From Clostridium sp. SY8519 (GTDB lineage Bacteria; Bacillota; Clostridia; Lachnospirales; Lachnospiraceae), in assembly GCF_000270305.1 (NCBI RefSeq), contig NC_015737.1, positions 2,480,501 through 2,544,500 of the forward strand: a DNA stretch of 64,000 nucleotides. The letters run 5' to 3'. Position numbers and translations under genes: made by a program. Below are positions 16,018-24,793 of this stretch, in pieces (the first letter of the stretch is position 1; each line of letters opens with the position of its first letter). The notes under the pieces are model-generated. The model did no database searches. It saw only the letters and a program-made list of their open reading frames with translations, and had not been told where the DNA came from.

Positions 16018-16346
16018 AAGGACGGTTCTTCCGATTCTTCTGATTCTTCTGGTTCTTCCAGGTCTTCAAAAAGATCCTCGTCTTCGGCATCTGCCGCGCT
16101 GTCTTCTGCCTGGTAGCCTTCCGGTACAATATTTACTTCACCGCGGTACAATTCTTCAACGGCAATGGATAACGGCTTCCGGTCCGGATCCTTGACTTCG
16201 ATGGTGGGCTCATCCCCGTCAATCAGCTGACGGGCCCGTTTTGCGGAGGCGATGACAATGGAATATCTGCTTTTGATAAAGGGCTCGTCCCCTCCTTCGC
16301 GTTCATTGATTGCTGCGATTAATTCCGTAAAAGATGGATGGATCAT
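16014..16346 (-). CDS. rpoZ: DNA-directed RNA polymerase omega subunit with acidic tail
   Basis: The protein has 110 residues. The omega core is MIHPSFTELIAAINERE, SRYSIVIASAKRARQLI and KPLSIAVEELYRGEV, ending near residue 72; a strongly acidic Glu/Asp/Ser tail of about 38 residues follows. Omega helps RNA polymerase assembly and is often involved in ppGpp response. The ATG at 16344-16346 has AAGGAG 9 nt upstream; a longer upstream frame overlaps gmk and is rejected. It starts one base after the gmk stop and overlaps rimO by 4 nt. The tail is unusual compared with the 60-90-residue omega of most relatives. Confidence 0.93.
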   Translation of the reverse strand: MIHPSFTELIAAINEREGGDEPFIKSRYSIVIASAKRARQLIDGDEPTIEVKDPDRKPLSIAVEELYRGEVNIVPEGYQAEDSAADAEDEDLFEDLEEPEESEESEEPSL

Positions 16347-16347
16347 T

Positions 16348-16986
16348 TCAGTGTTCTCCTTTCGAAAATGCTCTGAGTTCTTCTTTGATTCTGTGGATTC
16401 TGTCCATATTGTAAACCATGCGGTGCTTTTCATTCTGAATCAGATCATAGACCTGTCTGACACAGGCATCCAGCTGATCGTTGATCACCAGATAATCATA
16501 GGCTTCACATCCGTCAGCTTCTTCATAGGCCCGGCTAAGCCGCGACAGAATAACCTCCGCCGTCTCGGTGTCTCTTCCCACCAGACGCTGCTTCAGCTCT
16601 TCCGCGGAAGGAGGCGTTACAAAAAGCAGAAGGGTATCGGGATATTTCTCCCGGATTTTCATTGCGCCCTGCACTTCTATTTCCAGGATCACATTTTTTC
16701 CCGCTGCCAGCTGCCGGTCCACATACGCGCGGGGAGTCCCGTAATAATTATCGACATACTGCGCGTACTCCAGCAGTTCATCCTGCAGAATCATCTGTTC
16801 AAACGCTTCCCGGCTCTTGAAAAAATAGGAAACGCCCTCTTTTTCCCCTTCCCGGGGAGCTCTTGTGGTTGCTGAAATGGAAAGGGCGAATTCATCCGGA
16901 TGCTGTGCCATCAGCTCCCTGACAATTGTGCCTTTTCCGGATCCGGAAAATCCGGATATAATAGTTAAAATTCCCTGTTGACTCAT
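16348..16986 (-). CDS. gmk: Guanylate kinase
   Basis: This 212-residue kinase phosphorylates GMP to GDP. The P-loop GFSGSGKGT is at residues 12-20; the GMP-binding region shows SISATTRAPREGE and GVSYFF, and the core closes with ILEIEVQGA and RLSRAYEEA. It lies 3 nt after remA and 1 nt before rpoZ, in the usual yicC-remA-gmk-rpoZ order. Confidence 0.97.
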   Translation of the reverse strand: MSQQGILTIISGFSGSGKGTIVRELMAQHPDEFALSISATTRAPREGEKEGVSYFFKSREAFEQMILQDELLEYAQYVDNYYGTPRAYVDRQLAAGKNVILEIEVQGAMKIREKYPDTLLLFVTPPSAEELKQRLVGRDTETAEVILSRLSRAYEEADGCEAYDYLVINDQLDACVRQVYDLIQNEKHRMVYNMDRIHRIKEELRAFSKGEH

Positions 16987-16989
16987 GGT

Positions 16990-17244
16990 TTATTCACCGC
17001 CTTGTTCTTTTTCTGCAAATCTGCTGCTTAAAGTATCTGTCTGCAACGCCGACAGAACAATATGACGGCTGTCCATGATCAGGATACTCTTGGTTTTGCG
17101 CCCCTGGGTTGCATCAACAACGTCGTCTGTTTCTTTTGCTTTCTGGATCATCCGCTTTGCCGGCGCGGAGTCTGAATTGATCACTGCCACGACGCGGTCC
17201 GGGTTCACCAGGTTGCCATATCCGATATGAATCATTTTTTTCAT
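16990..17244 (-). CDS. remA: RemA/DUF370 family DNA-binding regulator
   Basis: At 84 residues it matches the RemA (YlzA) family in the segment IHIGYGNLVNPDRVVAVINSDSAPAKR and ILIMDSRHIVLSALQ. In Bacillus RemA forms ring-shaped oligomers and activates biofilm-matrix and osmoprotection genes; in Clostridia its targets are not established. AGGCGG precedes the first ATG closely (3 nt) or the second ATG three codons later at 12 nt, so the exact start is uncertain by three residues. Confidence 0.92.
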   Translation of the reverse strand: MKKMIHIGYGNLVNPDRVVAVINSDSAPAKRMIQKAKETDDVVDATQGRKTKSILIMDSRHIVLSALQTDTLSSRFAEKEQGGE

Positions 17245-17251
17245 GTGCCGC

Positions 17252-18130
17252 CTATTCTATATTCTGAATCTGTTCACGGATTTTTTCAATACCGGTCTTT
17301 AAATCAATTGCCAGGTCAGAGGTGGCCAGGTCATTGGCTTTGGAAAGAATGGTATTGGCCTCGCGATTCATTTCCTGGGCGAGGAAATCCAGCCTGCGGC
17401 CCACATCACCCCCGTTTTCCAACACCTGCCGCATCGAATGGATATGGTTTTTCAGGCGTACGGTTTCTTCATCGGTGCAGATTTTGTCAGAAAACAGCAC
17501 CAGTTCCGATGCCAGCCGGTTTTCATCGATCTGAACATCTCCCAGCAGTTCCTTGGCCTGGGCTTCGATCCGGCTCCGGTAATCCGATACAATTCCCGGG
17601 GCCCGGGCTTCGATCTGCGCCACGTCTGCATCCAGCTGCTCCAGCTTGCCCAGCAGATCCTTTCTAAGGGAACTGCCCTCTTTTTTGCGGGCCTCGATAA
17701 GCTGTTCTGCCGCTTCGCAGACGGCAGTCTGCAGATCCTTCCACACTTCTGTTTCGTCCGGTTCTGCATCTTCTGCTGTCAGTACATCCGGAAAATGCAC
17801 AATGGAAGACACAGAGATATCATTCTTCAGGGAAAAATCCTCCGCGACCTGCCGGAAATATCTGACATATTCGGCCGCAAGGCTCTGATTGTAACGAAGC
17901 GACGATGCTTCCTCTGACAGCTCTTCGCAGTAAAGACTGAGATCCACCTTGCCGCGGTGGATCATAGTTTTCAGAAGGCTGCGGATCTGTACTTCAAAAG
18001 CATTCAGCCGCCGGGGCATCCGGATATTCAGTTCCAGGAACCGATGATTCACGGACTTGATTTCTACGGTGATTTTTCTGGCGGAATTGGTGATCTCACT
18101 TCTGCCAAATCCGGTCATGCTTTGAATCAT
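17252..18130 (-). CDS. yicC: YicC family endoribonuclease
   Basis: The 292-residue protein begins MIQSMTGFGRSE and has the YicC features EIKSVNHRFLELNIRMPR, RGKVDL, and near the C terminus GRRLDFLAQEMNREANTILSKAND. YicC-family proteins (YicC/YloC) were recently characterised as endoribonucleases acting in RNA decay. The ATG at 18128-18130 has AAGGAGG about 12 nt upstream; an upstream frame lies within the promoter region and is rejected. It is the first gene of a long operon down to 11865. Confidence 0.93.
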   Translation of the reverse strand: MIQSMTGFGRSEITNSARKITVEIKSVNHRFLELNIRMPRRLNAFEVQIRSLLKTMIHRGKVDLSLYCEELSEEASSLRYNQSLAAEYVRYFRQVAEDFSLKNDISVSSIVHFPDVLTAEDAEPDETEVWKDLQTAVCEAAEQLIEARKKEGSSLRKDLLGKLEQLDADVAQIEARAPGIVSDYRSRIEAQAKELLGDVQIDENRLASELVLFSDKICTDEETVRLKNHIHSMRQVLENGGDVGRRLDFLAQEMNREANTILSKANDLATSDLAIDLKTGIEKIREQIQNIE

Positions 18131-18169
18131 AACAGGAACATCCCTCCTTGTGATGACATAATTCAATAC

Positions 18170-18198
18170 ATTATACTTTTTTTTCCACTTCAAGTCAA
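18170..18198 (-). promoter_or_regulatory. Sigma-A promoter of the yicC operon
   Basis: The -35 TTGACT (18193-18198) and -10 TATAAT (18170-18175) are 17 bp apart and the spacer contains an A8 run. It stands back to back with the rqcH promoter; the two -35 boxes are 10 bp apart. Confidence 0.9.
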
Positions 18199-18208
18199 AC
18201 AGAAACCG

Positions 18209-18236
18209 TTGAAATTTTATCCTGTCCGGCTATAAT
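18209..18236 (+). promoter_or_regulatory. Sigma-A promoter of rqcH
   Basis: The -35 TTGAAA (18209-18214) and -10 TATAAT (18231-18236) are 16 bp apart, with GGC before the -10. The start codon of rqcH follows about 58 nt later. Confidence 0.85.
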
Positions 18237-18294
18237 GATTAGAGCGCGAAAAACTGCGCATGGATGAAACAACAGGAAAGAAAGGAAACTGCTT

Positions 18295-20037
18295 ATGGCT
18301 TATGATGGAATTGCGGTATCCAATATACGGCACGATCTGGCAGAAGAATTCACCGGGGGACGCATCAGCAAAATTGCGCAGCCGGAAAAAGACGAACTGC
18401 TTCTGACACTGAAGGGGACGGACGGACAAAAACGTCTGCTGATTTCCGCCAGCCCTTCTTTGCCGGTGATCTATCTGACAGAGGAAAATAAAAAAAGTCC
18501 CATGACTGCCCCTAATTTCTGCATGCTGCTGCGCAAACATGTTTCCGGGGGACGTATTGTAAACATTACGCAGCCGGGCTTCGAAAGAATTCTTATTTTT
18601 GAAATCGAGCACCTGGATGACCTGGGAGATCTCTGCAGGAAACAGCTGATCGTCGAACTGATGGGCAAGCACAGCAATATTATTTTCTGCGACGCGTCCG
18701 GCAGGATCCTGGACAGCATCAAACACATCTCCGCCAATATCAGCTCCGTCCGGGAAGTGCTTCCGGGCAGACAGTATTTTATTCCCAGACAGGAGGGAAA
18801 AACATCTCCTCTGGATCTTACGGATGGACAGGCGCTGATTCAGAGACTGAAGAGCCGTCCCATGCCGGCTGCCCGGGCCATTTACTCCTCCTATACCGGA
18901 TTCAGCCCGCTGGCTGCACAGGAAATCTGTTACCGGGCCGGTATTGACGGAGATGCCCCTGTGGACTCTGTCACTGCGCTGCAGTGGGACCGGCTGGCCG
19001 AAACATGGATTCATTTTATGGATGCCATACGAAACGGTGACTTTTACCCGAATATGATTCTGGATGAGGGAAGACCCCTGGAATTTGCCTCTTACCATCT
19101 CACGATGTACCGTGACAAGGAAACCGTACCCTATGATACCGTTTCCCATCTGCTGGTGGATTACTACGCGAAAAAAGCCGCTGATACAAGAATCCATCAG
19201 AAATCTGCCGATCTGCGCCACCAGGTCAATGTGCTCCTGGAACGCACGCGGAAGAAATATTATCTTCAGCAAAAACAGAAAAAAGACACGGAAAAAAGGG
19301 ATAAATACCGGAAATACGGGGAAATGATCCACGCGTACAGCTATCTGCTGAAAAAAGGTATGGCCGGCTTTGAAAATACGGATTACGAAACAGGAAAACA
19401 GATGCAGGTCCCCCTGAACAAGGATCTGACTCCTATGGAAAATGCCGCGAAATACTTTGCCCGCTACAACAAGCTCAAACGCACGGACGAAGCGCTCACG
19501 ATCCAGCTGCAGGAAACCAAAGATGACCTGACCCACTTGGAATCCATTGCCGCATCGCTGGAAATTGCGGAAAATGAAGCCGATCTTGTCCAGATCCGCC
19601 AGGAACTGGCAGATGCAGGCTATCTGAAACGTCCTTCCGGAAAACAGAAGAAAAGCAGGGAAGTCAGCCAGCCGTACCACTATCGCTCTTCCGACGGCTT
19701 TGACATTTATGTGGGAAAAAACAATATTCAGAACGATGCCCTGACCTTCCGGTTTGCCCAGGGGAACGACTGGTGGTTTCACGCCAAAGGCATGCCGGGC
19801 TCCCATGTAATTGTCCGCTGCAAAACCGGTGAACTGCCGGACCGTACCTTTGAAGAAGCCGGACGGCTGGCAGGATACTATTCCGCCGGACGGGGCAGCG
19901 AAAAAGTGGAGATCGACTATCTGCAGAAAAAAAATGTAAAAAAACCAAACAAGGCAAAACCCGGTTTTGTGGTTTACTACACAAACTATTCCCTTACGAT
20001 AGATACTGATATTACCGGCATAGAGCGGATCGAATAA
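18295..20037 (+). CDS. rqcH: RqcH (NFACT/Rqc2 family) ribosome quality control factor
   Basis: This 580-residue protein has the NFACT-N opening MAYDGIAVSNIRHDLAEEF and GRISKIAQPEKDELLL, a central helical/coiled-coil region (about residues 290-430) rich in Lys and Glu, and a C-terminal NFACT-R domain (DGFDIYVGKNNIQND, WWFHAKGMPGSHVI). In Bacillus RqcH binds obstructed 50S subunits and adds C-terminal alanine tails that mark the stalled peptide for degradation. Older annotation calls such proteins fibronectin-binding proteins. It stands alone on the plus strand with its own promoter and converges on recG. Confidence 0.94.
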   Translation: MAYDGIAVSNIRHDLAEEFTGGRISKIAQPEKDELLLTLKGTDGQKRLLISASPSLPVIYLTEENKKSPMTAPNFCMLLRKHVSGGRIVNITQPGFERILIFEIEHLDDLGDLCRKQLIVELMGKHSNIIFCDASGRILDSIKHISANISSVREVLPGRQYFIPRQEGKTSPLDLTDGQALIQRLKSRPMPAARAIYSSYTGFSPLAAQEICYRAGIDGDAPVDSVTALQWDRLAETWIHFMDAIRNGDFYPNMILDEGRPLEFASYHLTMYRDKETVPYDTVSHLLVDYYAKKAADTRIHQKSADLRHQVNVLLERTRKKYYLQQKQKKDTEKRDKYRKYGEMIHAYSYLLKKGMAGFENTDYETGKQMQVPLNKDLTPMENAAKYFARYNKLKRTDEALTIQLQETKDDLTHLESIAASLEIAENEADLVQIRQELADAGYLKRPSGKQKKSREVSQPYHYRSSDGFDIYVGKNNIQNDALTFRFAQGNDWWFHAKGMPGSHVIVRCKTGELPDRTFEEAGRLAGYYSAGRGSEKVEIDYLQKKNVKKPNKAKPGFVVYYTNYSLTIDTDITGIERIE

Positions 20038-20069
20038 CCCGGGAGCAGCGGATCTGATGAAAACCGTCT

Positions 20070-22127
20070 TTACAGATTTAAATCCGTCCCATCTGCCTGC
20101 TGCAGCTCCTCCAGGCGCTGTGCCAGGCGGATGTGTTCCGGCCGGGTCAGATCCGGATCCTCCCGCAACGTATCCGCGGCTTCCCGGGCGGCATCCTGCA
20201 GCAGCTTCATATCCCGAAAGACATCGCCCACCTGAAAGGAAAAGGATCCGCTCTGCCGGATACCGAAAAACTCACCGGGACCCCGCAGTTTTAAATCTTC
20301 CCGGGCAATTTCAAATCCATCGTTGGAATGATTCAGAATCTCCAGACGGGGATTTTTTTCTTTGCCCTGGTTTCCCTGCATAAAAATACAGTAAGACTGA
20401 AGATCCCCCCGTCCGACCCGTCCCCTGAGCTGATGCAGCTGCGCCAGGCCGAAGTGCTCCGCGTTTTCAATCATCATTACGGTGGCATTCGGCACGTCCA
20501 CGCCTACTTCAATCACCGTAGTCGCCACCAGAATCTGTATTTTCTGCTCCAGAAACTGTTCCATAATCCGGTTTTTTTCGTCCGGTTTCATTTTTCCGTG
20601 CAGGACGCCCACCTGATAGTTTCCGTTATAGTATTCCCGCAGCCGCCGGGAATAGTCTGTCACATTCTCCCCGTCCATCCCTTCGGACTCTTCCACAAGG
20701 GGACACACAATGTAGGCCTGATGGCCGGCCTGAAGTTCCTTTTCAATAAATGCATAGGCTTTCTGACGGTAGGAACCGGTCACAACACAGTTTTTTACCG
20801 GCAGCCGGCGGGCAGGCAGTTCATCGATGACAGAAATATCAAGATCTCCGTAAAGAATAATGGCCAGTGTACGCGGAATCGGCGTCGCGCTCATCACCAG
20901 AATATGGGGATGTTCGCCCTTGGCCGCGAAGGCAGCCCGCTGCCGGACACCGAATCGGTGCTGTTCATCGGTAACCACCAGCGCGAGCCGGCGGTATGCG
21001 ACAGCGTCCTGAATCAGCGCATGGGTCCCGACAATCAGGGCGCCCTGTCCGGTGCGAATTTTTTCCAGCGCTTCCCTGCGGGCAGCTGCCTGCAGGGAAC
21101 CGGTAAGCAGCACGACTTCGCAGTCCGCCCCCGCGCGCTGACAGAAATCGGTCAGTTTCTGATAATGCTGCCGAGCAAGCACATCGGTAGGCGCCATAAT
21201 CGCCGCCTGGTAACCGCTGTGCACCGCATCCAGCATGGCAAGAAAAGCGACAATGGTTTTTCCGGATCCCACATCCCCCTGGATCAGGCGCTGCATCACT
21301 GATGCGCCCCGCATGTCTGCCTGCACTTCCCGCAGCGTACGCAGCTGAGCATGGGTCAGGGCATAGGGCAGCTGCCGGATCCGGCGGTCCGTAAATCCGT
21401 CATCCACAAAGGAAAAACTGTTGGGTTCCTGAAGGGTCTGGGACCGGGAACGATGCATCTGCAGCAGAAACAGATAGAATTCATCAAAGGCGAAACGGGT
21501 TCTGGCCGCGATACAGGCGGTTTCATCCTCCGGGAAATGCATGTTGCGGACCGCAAAATCATAAGGCATCAGATGGTGTCTCTGCCGTATGTCCTCCGGC
21601 AGATATTCCATATCCCGGGGCAGATCTTCCAAAACTGCCGTCACCGCCTTCCGTACTGCCTGATTTTTCAGACCTTTTGTAAGGGCATACACCGGCTGGA
21701 TGGTCTGCGCCAGGGCAGCATATTCTTCCGGTGTGTAAATTTTCGGCTGTTCCAGGAAATAATCCCTGTTTTTCTGTATCAGCCGGCCGTAAAACACATA
21801 GTCGCGTCCCCGCTGCAGCAAAGAACGTATATACGGCATCCGGAACCAGATCATACGGATGCGGCCGAAGGAGGCCGGTACATCCATGATGGCTGTTTTT
21901 TTCGGGGTTTTCGCGTTTACCACAGGTGGACGCATCACCTGCAGGTGCAACGCCGTCATCGTTCCCGACACACAGGCATCCGGTTCGCGGACCGGCGGAT
22001 ACTGCTCATAATCTCTTGGAAAATACAGCAGCAAATCCCGGATACTGAAAATCCCCAGTGCATGATAATATTCGGCTGTTTTTTTTCCGATTCCACGGAT
22101 TGCTTCGATCGGTTCCTGTGCCTGCAT
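20070..22127 (-). CDS. recG: ATP-dependent DNA helicase RecG
   Basis: This 685-residue helicase has an N-terminal wedge/OB region (IRGIGKKTAEYYHALGI, FPRDYEQYPP), the Walker A motif in GDVGSGKTIVAFLAM, DEQHRFG (motif II), MSATPIPRTLA and QLRGRVGRG. The region PRLEILNHSNDGFEIAREDL with GPGEFFGIRQSG near the C terminus is the RecG/TRG signature. It remodels stalled replication forks and branched DNA. A TATAAT lies close before the ribosome-binding site, but no -35 is found, so its promoter is unclear; a terminator separates it from fakA upstream. Confidence 0.96.
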   Translation of the reverse strand: MQAQEPIEAIRGIGKKTAEYYHALGIFSIRDLLLYFPRDYEQYPPVREPDACVSGTMTALHLQVMRPPVVNAKTPKKTAIMDVPASFGRIRMIWFRMPYIRSLLQRGRDYVFYGRLIQKNRDYFLEQPKIYTPEEYAALAQTIQPVYALTKGLKNQAVRKAVTAVLEDLPRDMEYLPEDIRQRHHLMPYDFAVRNMHFPEDETACIAARTRFAFDEFYLFLLQMHRSRSQTLQEPNSFSFVDDGFTDRRIRQLPYALTHAQLRTLREVQADMRGASVMQRLIQGDVGSGKTIVAFLAMLDAVHSGYQAAIMAPTDVLARQHYQKLTDFCQRAGADCEVVLLTGSLQAAARREALEKIRTGQGALIVGTHALIQDAVAYRRLALVVTDEQHRFGVRQRAAFAAKGEHPHILVMSATPIPRTLAIILYGDLDISVIDELPARRLPVKNCVVTGSYRQKAYAFIEKELQAGHQAYIVCPLVEESEGMDGENVTDYSRRLREYYNGNYQVGVLHGKMKPDEKNRIMEQFLEQKIQILVATTVIEVGVDVPNATVMMIENAEHFGLAQLHQLRGRVGRGDLQSYCIFMQGNQGKEKNPRLEILNHSNDGFEIAREDLKLRGPGEFFGIRQSGSFSFQVGDVFRDMKLLQDAAREAADTLREDPDLTRPEHIRLAQRLEELQQADGTDLNL

Positions 22128-22191
22128 GGTCCGCTCCTTCTATATTATATAAAATCTGCTGCTGTCCGCCGCGTCTGTCTGTAAACTATTT

Positions 22192-22238
22192 GAAAAAGGA
22201 CTGCTCCATCAGCAGAAAGATCTGATCTAGCAGTCCTG
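22192..22238 (-). terminator. Intrinsic terminator after fakA
   Basis: On the minus strand AGGACTGCT and AGCAGTCCT form a perfect 9-bp stem around a loop of about 23 nt, which contains further complementarity, followed by TTTTTC. It closes the asp23-fakA unit before recG. Confidence 0.8.
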
Positions 22239-22271
22239 TACGCCCGTTGCGCATACGGTATGTGAAAATAC

Positions 22272-23942
22272 TTATTCCACGGAAATAATATAGTAATATA
22301 CCGGCTGTCCGCCATACTGAATATCGACTTCGCATTCCGGGAACAGCGTTTCGAATTTTTTCCCCAGTGCCTCTGCGTCCTCCTCGGCAGTATCCGCCCC
22401 GTAGTACAGGCTGATAATCGAGGACTCCTCATCTACCATTTTTCCAGTCATGGCAGCGGCAACTTCGGCAAGATCCGTCCCGTTGCTCAGGATCTTCTTC
22501 CTGCCAATTCCCATATAATCCCCTTTGCTGATCGTGATTCCGTCAATTACGGTATCCCGCACCGCATAGGTGACTTCGCCGGTTTTGACCGTCTGAATCA
22601 CTTCTTCCATGCCGGCCCGGTTTTCTTCCGCTGACTGTTCCGGAATGTAATTGATCAGCGCTGTCACTCCCTGGGGAACGGTAGTGGTGGGGATGACGAT
22701 CACTTCTTTTTCTCCGGACAGAGAAGCGGCCTGGTTAGCGGCAAGGATGATATTGGAATTGTTGGGGAATACAAAAACAGATTTTGCGTTCACCTGTTCG
22801 ATTGCCTTCAGAAAATCATCCGTGCTCGGATTCATGGTCTGTCCGCCGGAAATCACATAATCCGCGCCAAGGCCTTCAAATACCTCGGTCAGGCCATCGC
22901 CGGCAGCCACCGCGATAAATCCCACTTCCTTCATTTCCTTCGGCTTTGCCGGTGCGGAACCGGCAGCCTGCTCTTCCGACAGTTTCTGGCTGTTCTTAAA
23001 GAGACGCTCCTGGTGCTCTTCCCGCATGTTGTCAATTTTGATCCGGCTCAAAGAGCCCATGGTAAGACCGCGCTGCAGCGCATTGCCCGGGTCATTGGTA
23101 TGGACGTGTACCTTCACCATATCATCATCCGCCACCAGAACGATGGAATCACCGATCCGGTTCAGATATGCCCGGAATTTGTCTTCTTCTTTTTCCGACA
23201 GGGGCCGGTTCAGTACAACGATAAATTCCGTACAGTAACCGTACTTGATTTCGGCTTCCGTCTCTTTTGAAATCTTCATGACCCTGGCAGCAGGCGCGGC
23301 CTCGATGGTATAATCAATCTCTTTTCCCTGGAAGGCGTCTCTGGCTCCCTTTAACACCTGAACCAGGCCCTGTCCGCCGGAATCCACGACACCCGCTTCC
23401 TTTAATACCGGAAGCATCTCCGGTGTTCTGGATAATACATGGTCCGCTTCCTGAATCAGCGCATCGATGTATTTTGAAAGATCATAGGCGTCATCACCGG
23501 CCAGTTCCAGCGCCTTATTGGCGACTCCTTTGGCAACGGTAAGAATGGTGCCTTCCTTCGGCTTCATAACAGCTTTGTATGCCGTCTCCACCGCTTTGTC
23601 AAAGGATTCGGAAATCACAAACTTATCGATGGTTTCGTATTTTTCAATGACTTTTGTAAATCCGCGAAACAGCTGGGAAAGAATTACGCCGGAATTGCCC
23701 CGCGCGCCCCGCAGGGATCCGGATGAAATGGCTTTTGCCAGGGTTTTCATCGTCACTTCCGTCAGGCTGTCCACTTCTCTTGCGGCTGACAGGATTGTCA
23801 TGCTCATATTCGTTCCGGTGTCGCCGTCCGGAACCGGAAAAACATTCAGTTCGTTAATCCATTCTTTCTTTGCATCAAGATTTTTCGCCCCGCTCAGGAA
23901 CATCTTCTGCAGAAGATTGGCGTCAATCACAGTTTTATCCAC
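22272..23942 (-). CDS. fakA: FakA/YloV-like DAK2-domain kinase
   Basis: The 556-residue protein has the DhaL-type nucleotide-binding domain with NVFPVPDGDTGTNMSMT (PDGDTGTN at residues 38-45) and SLRGARGNSGVILSQLFRG, a middle region, and a DegV-like C-terminal region (GVTALINY, VRDTVIDGI, ISLYYGAD). Proteins of this type phosphorylate exogenous fatty acids bound to a DegV/FakB partner and feed them to phospholipid synthesis. No FakB gene is visible here. Located 11 nt after an Asp23-family gene, as commonly found in Firmicutes. Confidence 0.9.
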   Translation of the reverse strand: MDKTVIDANLLQKMFLSGAKNLDAKKEWINELNVFPVPDGDTGTNMSMTILSAAREVDSLTEVTMKTLAKAISSGSLRGARGNSGVILSQLFRGFTKVIEKYETIDKFVISESFDKAVETAYKAVMKPKEGTILTVAKGVANKALELAGDDAYDLSKYIDALIQEADHVLSRTPEMLPVLKEAGVVDSGGQGLVQVLKGARDAFQGKEIDYTIEAAPAARVMKISKETEAEIKYGYCTEFIVVLNRPLSEKEEDKFRAYLNRIGDSIVLVADDDMVKVHVHTNDPGNALQRGLTMGSLSRIKIDNMREEHQERLFKNSQKLSEEQAAGSAPAKPKEMKEVGFIAVAAGDGLTEVFEGLGADYVISGGQTMNPSTDDFLKAIEQVNAKSVFVFPNNSNIILAANQAASLSGEKEVIVIPTTTVPQGVTALINYIPEQSAEENRAGMEEVIQTVKTGEVTYAVRDTVIDGITISKGDYMGIGRKKILSNGTDLAEVAAAMTGKMVDEESSIISLYYGADTAEEDAEALGKKFETLFPECEVDIQYGGQPVYYYIISVE

Positions 23943-23953
23943 AGTCCTTCCCC

Positions 23954-24310
23954 CTAATCAATTACACGGACACCTTCAACGTAGATATTGATTTCGTCGA
24001 TGGTCATTCCTGTAAATTCTTCTACTTTATATTTGACGGTACTGATCAGATTGTCCGCTACTGTTAGGATGCTGACGCCATAAGATACAATGACATGAAA
24101 ATCCAGTACAATATGGTTGTCCTGCATCTGTACGGTGATGCCGTGATGCAGATAATCTCTTTTCAGCAGTTTTACAAGTCCGTCTTTCATATTGACTGCA
24201 GCCATTCCAACGATGCCGAAACATTCTACGGCCACAGATCCTGCATAGGTGGCAATGACCTGTGAGTCTATGATTACAGTTCCTAATGAATTATCAATCT
24301 GGCCTTTCAT
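23954..24310 (-). CDS. Asp23/Gls24 family envelope stress protein
   Basis: The 118-residue protein matches the Asp23/YloU family in the start NSLGTVIIDSQVIATYAGSVAVECFGIVGMA and the later VIVSYGVSILTVADNLISTVKYKVEEFTGM. Family members are abundant membrane-associated proteins linked to envelope or alkaline stress, and the yloU-yloV pairing with a DAK2 kinase is conserved. No transmembrane segment is present. A ribosome-binding site GGAGG stands before the ATG. It heads the unit and has a leader containing a strong hairpin. Confidence 0.92.
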   Translation of the reverse strand: MKGQIDNSLGTVIIDSQVIATYAGSVAVECFGIVGMAAVNMKDGLVKLLKRDYLHHGITVQMQDNHIVLDFHVIVSYGVSILTVADNLISTVKYKVEEFTGMTIDEINIYVEGVRVID

Positions 24311-24328
24311 ACTGGTCCTCCAACTTAC

Positions 24329-24356
24329 TGCGGCAGCCGTTCATCCGTCTGCCGCA
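24329..24356 (-). promoter_or_regulatory. Leader hairpin of the asp23-fakA transcript
   Basis: A perfect 8-bp inverted repeat, TGCGGCAG (24329-24336) and CTGCCGCA (24349-24356), with a 12-nt loop lies between the promoter and the ribosome-binding site. No T-tract follows, so it is not a terminator. Its role is unknown; control of mRNA stability or translation is possible. Confidence 0.5.
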
Positions 24357-24369
24357 TTATCAGTTCAAA

Positions 24370-24398
24370 ACTATACAACTTATTATACAGAAATTCAA
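24370..24398 (-). promoter_or_regulatory. Promoter of asp23-fakA
   Basis: The -35 TTGAAT (24393-24398) and -10 TATAGT (24370-24375) are 17 bp apart. A second possible -10, TATAAT, lies inside the spacer but lacks a good -35. It faces the divergent rpmB promoter about 50 bp away. Confidence 0.65.
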
Positions 24399-24446
24399 CT
24401 CAAAAATAAACAGTACCGGGGAATATCATGAAGTTTAAAAAAAGTG

Positions 24447-24475
24447 TTGCATTATCCGGTTTCATCTGTTAAAAT
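24447..24475 (+). promoter_or_regulatory. Promoter of rpmB
   Basis: The -35 TTGCAT (24447-24452) and -10 TAAAAT (24470-24475) are 17 bp apart, about 38 nt before the rpmB start codon. Confidence 0.75.
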
Positions 24476-24513
24476 ATCGTTTGTTGTAATGATTATTCGA
24501 GGAGGTGTTACGC

Positions 24514-24699
24514 ATGGCAAAATGTAGTATTTGTGGAAAAGGTGCTCATTTCGGTAACAATGTCAGCCATTCACATAGACGTTCAAACAGAATGTGGAAG
24601 TCCAATATCAAGAAAGTGAAATGCAATGTCAACGGTGCTCCGAAAAGAATTTACGTTTGCACTTCCTGTCTTAGATCCAATGCTGTAGAGCGTGCATAA
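24514..24699 (+). CDS. rpmB: 50S ribosomal protein L28, zinc-binding form
   Basis: This 61-residue protein starts MAKCSICGKGAHFGN and keeps both CxxC pairs (C4/C7 and C49/C52), the zinc-ribbon C+ form of L28. In some bacteria a C- paralogue replaces it under zinc starvation. The ATG at 24514 follows GAGGAGGTG at the normal distance. It is a single-gene unit with its own promoter and terminator, divergent from asp23. Confidence 0.97.
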   Translation: MAKCSICGKGAHFGNNVSHSHRRSNRMWKSNIKKVKCNVNGAPKRIYVCTSCLRSNAVERA

Positions 24700-24722
24700 G
24701 TACAGAATACAACCAGAAAAGA

Positions 24723-24754
24723 GATCGCCTGATACAGGCGGTCTTTTTATTTTG
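24723..24754 (+). terminator. Intrinsic terminator of rpmB
   Basis: A 9-bp stem GATCGCCTG/CAGGCGGTC (one G-T pair) with a 3-nt loop is followed by TTTTTATTTT. Confidence 0.92.
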
Positions 24755-24793
24755 TCCGTTTCCGTCATCGGAACCTGACGAAGGCTGTCCATG

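Noticed and set aside
18217..19806. 529-codon open frame on the minus strand opposite rqcH
   Set aside because: Antisense shadow of rqcH, which has a promoter, SD and full NFACT motifs.
22141..22160. TATAAT-like motif before recG
   Set aside because: No -35 at 16-18 bp and it abuts the ribosome-binding site; not reported as a promoter.
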